A DNA stretch of 64,000 nt, taken from positions 27,127 through 91,126 of the forward strand of contig JACKBC010000027.1 of assembly GCA_020634755.1 (NCBI GenBank), written 5' to 3'. Of this stretch, positions 59,760-64,000 are shown in pieces. Positions within the stretch are counted from its first letter, which is position 1. The number at the start of each line of letters is the position of its first letter. The position numbers were made by a program, and so were the translations under genes. Under the pieces are notes generated by a model. The model saw nothing but the letters and a program-made list of their open reading frames with translations. It was not told the origin of the DNA and ran no database searches. This DNA comes from Caldilineaceae bacterium (GTDB lineage: Bacteria > Chloroflexota > Anaerolineae > Caldilineales > Caldilineaceae).

Positions 59760-61706
59760 ATGAACAACCATCGTGGTGGTTGTGGTCGTTGGCAGTGTAT
59801 CTGTTTCATATTGTTAGGGCTTGCATGGCAAGCCATGCCGTCCCCGGTGCAGGCTGCGTCCGGGGTAGATTGGTTGGCCCTGCAACCAGCGCAGCCAGAC
59901 GATGCCCCGCCCACCATCCAAATTACCCACATCGACAACAGCCATTTGCCCGATATACAGATTGCTGTGAGCGGCGCCAATTTGCCCGCTCAGCTACAGG
60001 CGTTGCCTGCCCAGATTGTGATGGACGGCTCTCCCTTGTCCATTGTGGATGATCAGATGGAGCAGCAAGGCATTCAACTGGCCGTTGCCATTGACACCAA
60101 TAATCTGGCCGTCCGCAGCCAAGCTGGGCAAACCCACTATGCGCGCGTGGCGAATGTGTTGAATCGGCTGTTGAGCGCCGAATCTATTGTGGCTGGTCAA
60201 GATTGGGTGAGCTGCTTTTGGCTGACCGGCAGTGAGCCTCTGCGTGAATTACAGCCGTGGACGCAGCAAGCTGACCAGCTATTTAATGAGTTTGTGGCCA
60301 ATCGCCCATCTGAACTTACCGGTGTCTCCCTGACTGCCCAGCCGCTTCTCGATCTCGTCAATGAGTTTGCCCTCAGCCGGGCAGATGCCCAAATGGCGGA
60401 CCATGTGCGGGCCATTTTGCTCTTTTCCACCGGCCAAACTGCATCCGACATGCAGGAGGTCATCCAAGCCGCCCGCGACCAATCGGTCAGAATCTATGTG
60501 GTTGAGCTGCTGGACGCCGAGACGCCGGCAGACGCTTCGGCTGGCGTTTTACAGCAACTGGCCTTACAAACTGGGGGCTACCATATTACGCTCACCGATC
60601 CCGAATCGGTGGCCCCTTTGGCGCGGCGTTTATTAGCGGCCCATGACAGCCGCGTTTTTACCGTGCGTGTGGATACCGCACAGCAACACAAACTAGATGT
60701 CTCTCTTGTGCTGCCCAATGGTGATACGCTGGCGACCAGCGTCGAGCTTCCCACTTTGGCCAATGCATACGCACCGTCTGGCCAAGCAGACGCACCGGCG
60801 ACCCCGAACACTGCCCAATCACCCCCCGGGTCGACCACAGACGAAGCCGCTGTTACTGTTGAGCCCGCGGCAACCTTGGCCCCATCAAATGCGCCCAATG
60901 CCGAGGCTGATTCCGGTGTGGCGTCGGTGCCCGAGCCTGCATTGACAAGCGACTTGTTGGTATGGGCCGTTCCCGCTGCGCTGCTGATGGGAATGCTCAT
61001 CTTCTGGCTTTGGCTGCGTAAACGGCGCGCCCATGGCTCACTGGCTAGCGCAGCTGCGGGGGGAAAAATGGCCGGTGACGGCTACTTGCTGGCCGATGAG
61101 ACCCGCCCCACCCGCTTCCAAATAGATTTGCCGGCTTCGCCAGTGCCCAATGGGGAGCGTGCGTCCAATCATCGTCCATACAAAAGCCCCCTCGTAAAGC
61201 CGCGCGTAGCGCGCCAGCCCGCCAGCCCCAATGGGCCGCAAATATCTACTGCGCTGCCTGCCGCTGTGCAAGACGCAGAAACGGATTTTGAGAACCAGCA
61301 GACGGTTTTTCAGGCGGCTTGGTCAGATGATGTCGATACCTATCAGGACGATGATGATGCAACAGATTTGCCCGTTATCGGGCGGCTGGTCTGCGTGGTC
61401 AGCGAACCACGCTTCCCGCAGGAGTTGCCGATTTGTGGCCCACAAGGCGACTCTGCGCCCGAATATTGGATCCACATTGGGCGCCAACAACAGAACAACG
61501 CGCTTGTGATCAACGACCTTAGCATTTCCCGTCAGCATGCGGCCATTATTGTGCGGAATGGCCAGCTTTATTTGAGCGACAACAACAGTGCATCTGGCAC
61601 TTTTTTAAATTGGAAACAGTTGACCCCCGGTGATGAACTCTTGTTAAGAGACAAAGATCTGGTCAGTTTTGGGCAGATTGTCTATGAGTACCGTGTACAA
61701 AATTAG
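59760..61706 (+). CDS. Secreted vWA-like protein with membrane helix and cytoplasmic FHA domain
   Basis: About 648 residues. A signal peptide ('ICFILLGLAWQAMPSPVQA') precedes a vWA-like domain (about 90-310: 'GIQLAVAIDTNNLAV', 'VRAILLFSTGQTASDMQEVI'). The metal site is not canonical (DTN in place of DxSxS). A Pro/Ala/Thr-rich region and a membrane helix ('LLVWAVPAALLMGMLIFWLW', then KRR) follow. The C-terminal FHA domain has 'IHIGRQQQNNALVINDLSIS', 'RQHAAII' and 'SASGTFLNW', with S replacing N in NGT. It links outside and inside and may be a kinase partner. The ATG at 59760 has GGAAGG upstream. Confidence 0.87.
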   Translation: MNNHRGGCGRWQCICFILLGLAWQAMPSPVQAASGVDWLALQPAQPDDAPPTIQITHIDNSHLPDIQIAVSGANLPAQLQALPAQIVMDGSPLSIVDDQMEQQGIQLAVAIDTNNLAVRSQAGQTHYARVANVLNRLLSAESIVAGQDWVSCFWLTGSEPLRELQPWTQQADQLFNEFVANRPSELTGVSLTAQPLLDLVNEFALSRADAQMADHVRAILLFSTGQTASDMQEVIQAARDQSVRIYVVELLDAETPADASAGVLQQLALQTGGYHITLTDPESVAPLARRLLAAHDSRVFTVRVDTAQQHKLDVSLVLPNGDTLATSVELPTLANAYAPSGQADAPATPNTAQSPPGSTTDEAAVTVEPAATLAPSNAPNAEADSGVASVPEPALTSDLLVWAVPAALLMGMLIFWLWLRKRRAHGSLASAAAGGKMAGDGYLLADETRPTRFQIDLPASPVPNGERASNHRPYKSPLVKPRVARQPASPNGPQISTALPAAVQDAETDFENQQTVFQAAWSDDVDTYQDDDDATDLPVIGRLVCVVSEPRFPQELPICGPQGDSAPEYWIHIGRQQQNNALVINDLSISRQHAAIIVRNGQLYLSDNNSASGTFLNWKQLTPGDELLLRDKDLVSFGQIVYEYRVQN

Positions 61707-61748
61707 CATCCCTCTAGATTCGATTTTGGTGTCATGACGTGACATATA

Positions 61749-62582
61749 ATGAATATATTTAACAATCAAACAGATGTGACCGCCATGCAGTGCCATGCAG
61801 TACCGCAAGTAGCAATCACGAGCCAGCAAGGCAAGCGCGGCGATGAAAATGACGATCACGCGGCCTGGTTTGCTGTGGAGCGCTCGGATCGTCAGTTTAT
61901 GGTCTATGTGGGCGTGGTGGCCGATGGCGTCACCTCTACAACCGGTGGGGCCAAAGCCAGCGCCATTGCGGTGAGCGCCATTGAGGCAGCCCTGCGCGAA
62001 GCACCCGACCCACAAGAGACGCTTTCCGAGTGGTTTGCCGGTGCGGTTGTCCACGCCAATGAGGAGATTCTGTTTGAGGCGCGCCGTCATCCCGAATGGC
62101 AGGGCATGAGCTCCACGGTGGTTATGGCGGCGCTGGCCGGGACCAAGCTTTATGTAATGTATATGGGCGACAGCCGGGCCTATCTGTTGCGCAACGGCCA
62201 AATGCACCAATTGACCACCGATCATACTTGGGCGCAGGCTGCCGTAACAGCCGGCGCCATTACGGCCAGCGAGGCGGCTACGCATCCTGGTCGCAATCAG
62301 CTGCAACGCTATTTGGGCGCGCAACATACCATCAACGTGGCGCGCGGCGTGCTCAATCCCCAATCCGGCCAGGTTGACGAATATTTGACCATTGAACTGG
62401 GCGACCAGCTGCTGCTCTGCAGCGATGGCGTTTATCACCGCTTGCCGAATGCATCAATTCGCCAAATGCTCCTTACCCACGCCGATAATGCCCAAGCCGC
62501 CGCAGATGCGCTGGTGGCTGCCGCCATTGCCAACGGCGAAACCGATGATGTAACGGCGCTGGTCTTGACCATCCCCGCTTGA
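61749..62582 (+). CDS. PP2C-family Ser/Thr protein phosphatase
   Basis: Protein of 277 residues, soluble, with the PP2C motifs in order: 'QQGKRGDENDDHAAWF', 'VGVVADGVTSTTGG', 'MYMGDSRAYLLRNG', 'LLLCSDGVYHRL' and 'ETDDVTALVLTIP'. The aspartates form the binuclear Mn/Mg site. It would reverse the kinase at 50774, completing a kinase-FHA-phosphatase set. The ATG at 61749 overlaps a TATAAT (61745-61750); if that is a real promoter, translation would begin at the ATG at 61785 instead, removing 12 residues before the domain. Confidence 0.92.
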   Translation: MNIFNNQTDVTAMQCHAVPQVAITSQQGKRGDENDDHAAWFAVERSDRQFMVYVGVVADGVTSTTGGAKASAIAVSAIEAALREAPDPQETLSEWFAGAVVHANEEILFEARRHPEWQGMSSTVVMAALAGTKLYVMYMGDSRAYLLRNGQMHQLTTDHTWAQAAVTAGAITASEAATHPGRNQLQRYLGAQHTINVARGVLNPQSGQVDEYLTIELGDQLLLCSDGVYHRLPNASIRQMLLTHADNAQAAADALVAAAIANGETDDVTALVLTIPA

Positions 62583-62590
62583 AAACCAAT

Positions 62591-63991
62591 CTATACACGT
62601 AACCTGTTTATTTCACGTAAACCGGCCACGCAGTTTTGGATGGCTGCATCTGTGTGTTCGCCCCATTGTGCGTCAAAAATGCGCACGCGATGGGCCGCCA
62701 TTTTAATGCCGATCAGCGTCTGCCAGATGCGCGCGCGCTGCAGACGGGCATCATTTTCGGCCAGGCCGTATCCCGCCAGAAATGCATTGCCCATCTGCGT
62801 GCACGCCTCAGAGCAAGCATCGCCGCGCCACCAAACCAGATCCGCCAAAAATTTACCAATATCATACGCAGGGTCGGCCAAGGCGCAGGAGTCAAAGTCG
62901 ATGAGCGTGAGCTGGTTGCCCGCGGTCAACACATGATCGGCCTTAAAGTCGCCATGGACAAAAGTGGGCGCCTCCTGGGGCAATGCCCCATACATATCCG
63001 CCGCTCGCCGCAGGGCGGACTCAACTCGCCGCCAAGTTTCCGGCAGCAGCGCCGCAATGTGCTCACACGTGCGCCGGATGGCTTTTAATTCAGCCTCCAT
63101 CCGGATGGTGGGCAGGCCCTGCGTAATGTCGGCTGGGGCCTGATGCAGCGTGCGTAACGCCGCGCCGCTCTGCGTCAGGTTGTGGAGCGTCGCATGGTTG
63201 CGCTGCTGATCATCCTGTGCCAAATGGTTAGACAGCGGCTCTCCATTCACCTGCGCGTACAAAATGGTGAAGTCGGCGGGCAAATAGGCCAGCGGCCGCA
63301 GCACAGTCACCGTAGAGCTGGAGGCCGCCAGCCAATCGGCAATGCGCTGATTGCGCACATAGAAGGGTTGGTGGTCAGCATCGGCATACACTTTGGCAAA
63401 GAGCGCCTGGGGCGCGGCTGCCGTTGATGGCGGCGCGGTCTGTGCATCGTAGCGTAAAACGTGACGCTGCCGCGGTCGATAGCGAATGGGCGTCACGTTC
63501 CAGTGGCTGTTGTAGTCTATGTAAGCGCCCAACATCTCGCGTGCGTAGTCCGGATCCATGAGTCGGGCCAGGTGGGGATAAATAGGGTCGAACGGCGCCA
63601 TCTGTACGTGCATGTTGGCGTCCGGCCGGTCGCAGATGAGCCGAGCAAACGGCGCCGCTAATCCGCGCTGCTGGATCTCTATGCCCAGCGCGCCTTCCGT
63701 GGTGGCCAATTTGTGTGGCGTACCGGGGGGTGTCCACGTGACGGCCAAGGGGCGCACCGATGTAAGTCCAATGGGACCATTGGTCTGTACAGCGCTGCTC
63801 ATCTCGGCATCATAGTACGCGGTCAGTTTGCGTCCCGGCTTGAACTTGGCGCGCCGCAAGTGGCAGGCTTGTAGCACGGCAGTTGGTTGCAACATACTTT
63901 GCACAACGTCTCGAACCGAATCTGCTGTCAAAAGCTGCTGCACACCTTCAATTCCGCGCTCGCCGCACATAATTTCTGCAATGGTAGGCAT
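62591..63991 (-). CDS. APH-family (aminoglycoside/choline kinase-like) phosphotransferase
   Basis: Protein of 466 residues, long for the family. The C-terminal kinase lobe has 'TFVHGDFKADHVLTAGNQLT' (HGD Brenner-like motif with His where Asn is common) and 'LIDFDSCALADPAYDIGKFL' (DFD metal site). The N-terminal 180 residues, with 'YYDAE' and 'RYRPRQRHVLRYDAQ', look like a degenerate second half. Substrate may be a sugar, choline or another small alcohol; a resistance role is not supported. It converges on the PP2C gene, 8 nt apart. An in-frame TAG two codons before the ATG shows the gene is complete. Confidence 0.85.
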   Translation of the reverse strand: MPTIAEIMCGERGIEGVQQLLTADSVRDVVQSMLQPTAVLQACHLRRAKFKPGRKLTAYYDAEMSSAVQTNGPIGLTSVRPLAVTWTPPGTPHKLATTEGALGIEIQQRGLAAPFARLICDRPDANMHVQMAPFDPIYPHLARLMDPDYAREMLGAYIDYNSHWNVTPIRYRPRQRHVLRYDAQTAPPSTAAAPQALFAKVYADADHQPFYVRNQRIADWLAASSSTVTVLRPLAYLPADFTILYAQVNGEPLSNHLAQDDQQRNHATLHNLTQSGAALRTLHQAPADITQGLPTIRMEAELKAIRRTCEHIAALLPETWRRVESALRRAADMYGALPQEAPTFVHGDFKADHVLTAGNQLTLIDFDSCALADPAYDIGKFLADLVWWRGDACSEACTQMGNAFLAGYGLAENDARLQRARIWQTLIGIKMAAHRVRIFDAQWGEHTDAAIQNCVAGLREINRLRV

Positions 63992-64000
63992 AATCTATTC

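Noticed and set aside
50774..62582. Type VI secretion or antiphage kinase system
   Set aside because: No tss/hcp/vgrG genes, nucleases or other effectors are present; the kinase has an outer sensor-like domain instead.
62591..63991. Aminoglycoside resistance gene
   Set aside because: Only generic APH-family motifs are present; the protein is much longer than resistance enzymes and has no mobile context.

Overview
The window looks like a chromosomal piece of a moderately GC-rich, non-model bacterium, most likely a Chloroflexota (Anaerolineae/Caldilineae-type) genome. This is inferred from protein style: secreted proteins with Thr/Pro-rich 'TPTPTAT' linkers, a kinase fused to a formylglycine-generating-enzyme (FGE)-like domain, a YacL-CysS-RlmB gene string, a LysM-DUF4399 protein, and intergenic spacers full of short inverted-repeat elements. 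There is no rRNA, tRNA, CRISPR array, transposase or phage gene.

Layout. (1) 1-6.9 kb, + strand: the 3' end of a large TPR protein, a PurM/HypE-like protein, a GNAT acetyltransferase with a promoter that nearly abuts its ATG, and a menC-like enolase-superfamily gene coupled to a NUDIX hydrolase. (2) 6.9-37.9 kb, almost wholly - strand: a surface-polysaccharide locus. It holds a Wzm/Wzt-type ABC exporter whose ATPase has a C-terminal cargo domain, two O-antigen-ligase-like proteins, eleven or so glycosyltransferases (GT2, GT4, PIG-V-like, GT39-like), an MBOAT/SGNH acylation pair, a hexapeptide acyltransferase, an NAD-dependent epimerase, a Gfo/Idh/MocA oxidoreductase, a WbqC-family protein, a radical SAM protein, a small SMR-like flippase and an anchored Asp-box (sialidase-fold) protein. 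Many of these genes overlap by 1-29 nt and probably form long transcripts. (3) 38.1-46.5 kb: a sugar-phosphate isomerase-like gene behind an approximately 290-nt structured leader RNA, then metabolic genes (alpha/beta hydrolase, fdhD, serB, GNAT, an iodotyrosine-deiodinase-like flavoprotein, DUF951, PIG-L deacetylase) and an unknown membrane protein. (4) 46.9-50.3 kb: the conserved string yacL-cysS-rlmB. (5) 50.8-64 kb: a phospho-signalling and envelope module comprising a Ser/Thr kinase with an extracytoplasmic FGE-like domain, a LysM protein with six nearly identical DUF4399 repeats, a secreted protein with two almost identical FGE-like domains, an FHA-winged-helix regulator, a vWA-like/TM/FHA protein and a PP2C phosphatase, followed convergently by an APH-family kinase.

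The most interesting points are: the structured leader at 38123-38410, with two alternative partners for one strand and the second partner just before the Shine-Dalgarno; the kinase/FHA/PP2C/FGE-like module; the DNA-level amplification of DUF4399 and FGE-like domains; a bacterial iodotyrosine-deiodinase homologue keeping all three zwitterion-binding residues; and related families of 80-bp and 101-bp MITE-like repeats, one of which supplies a stop codon. Starts were reassigned for many genes using overlaps and Shine-Dalgarno sequences. All functional names rest on motif reading by eye, not on database searches.
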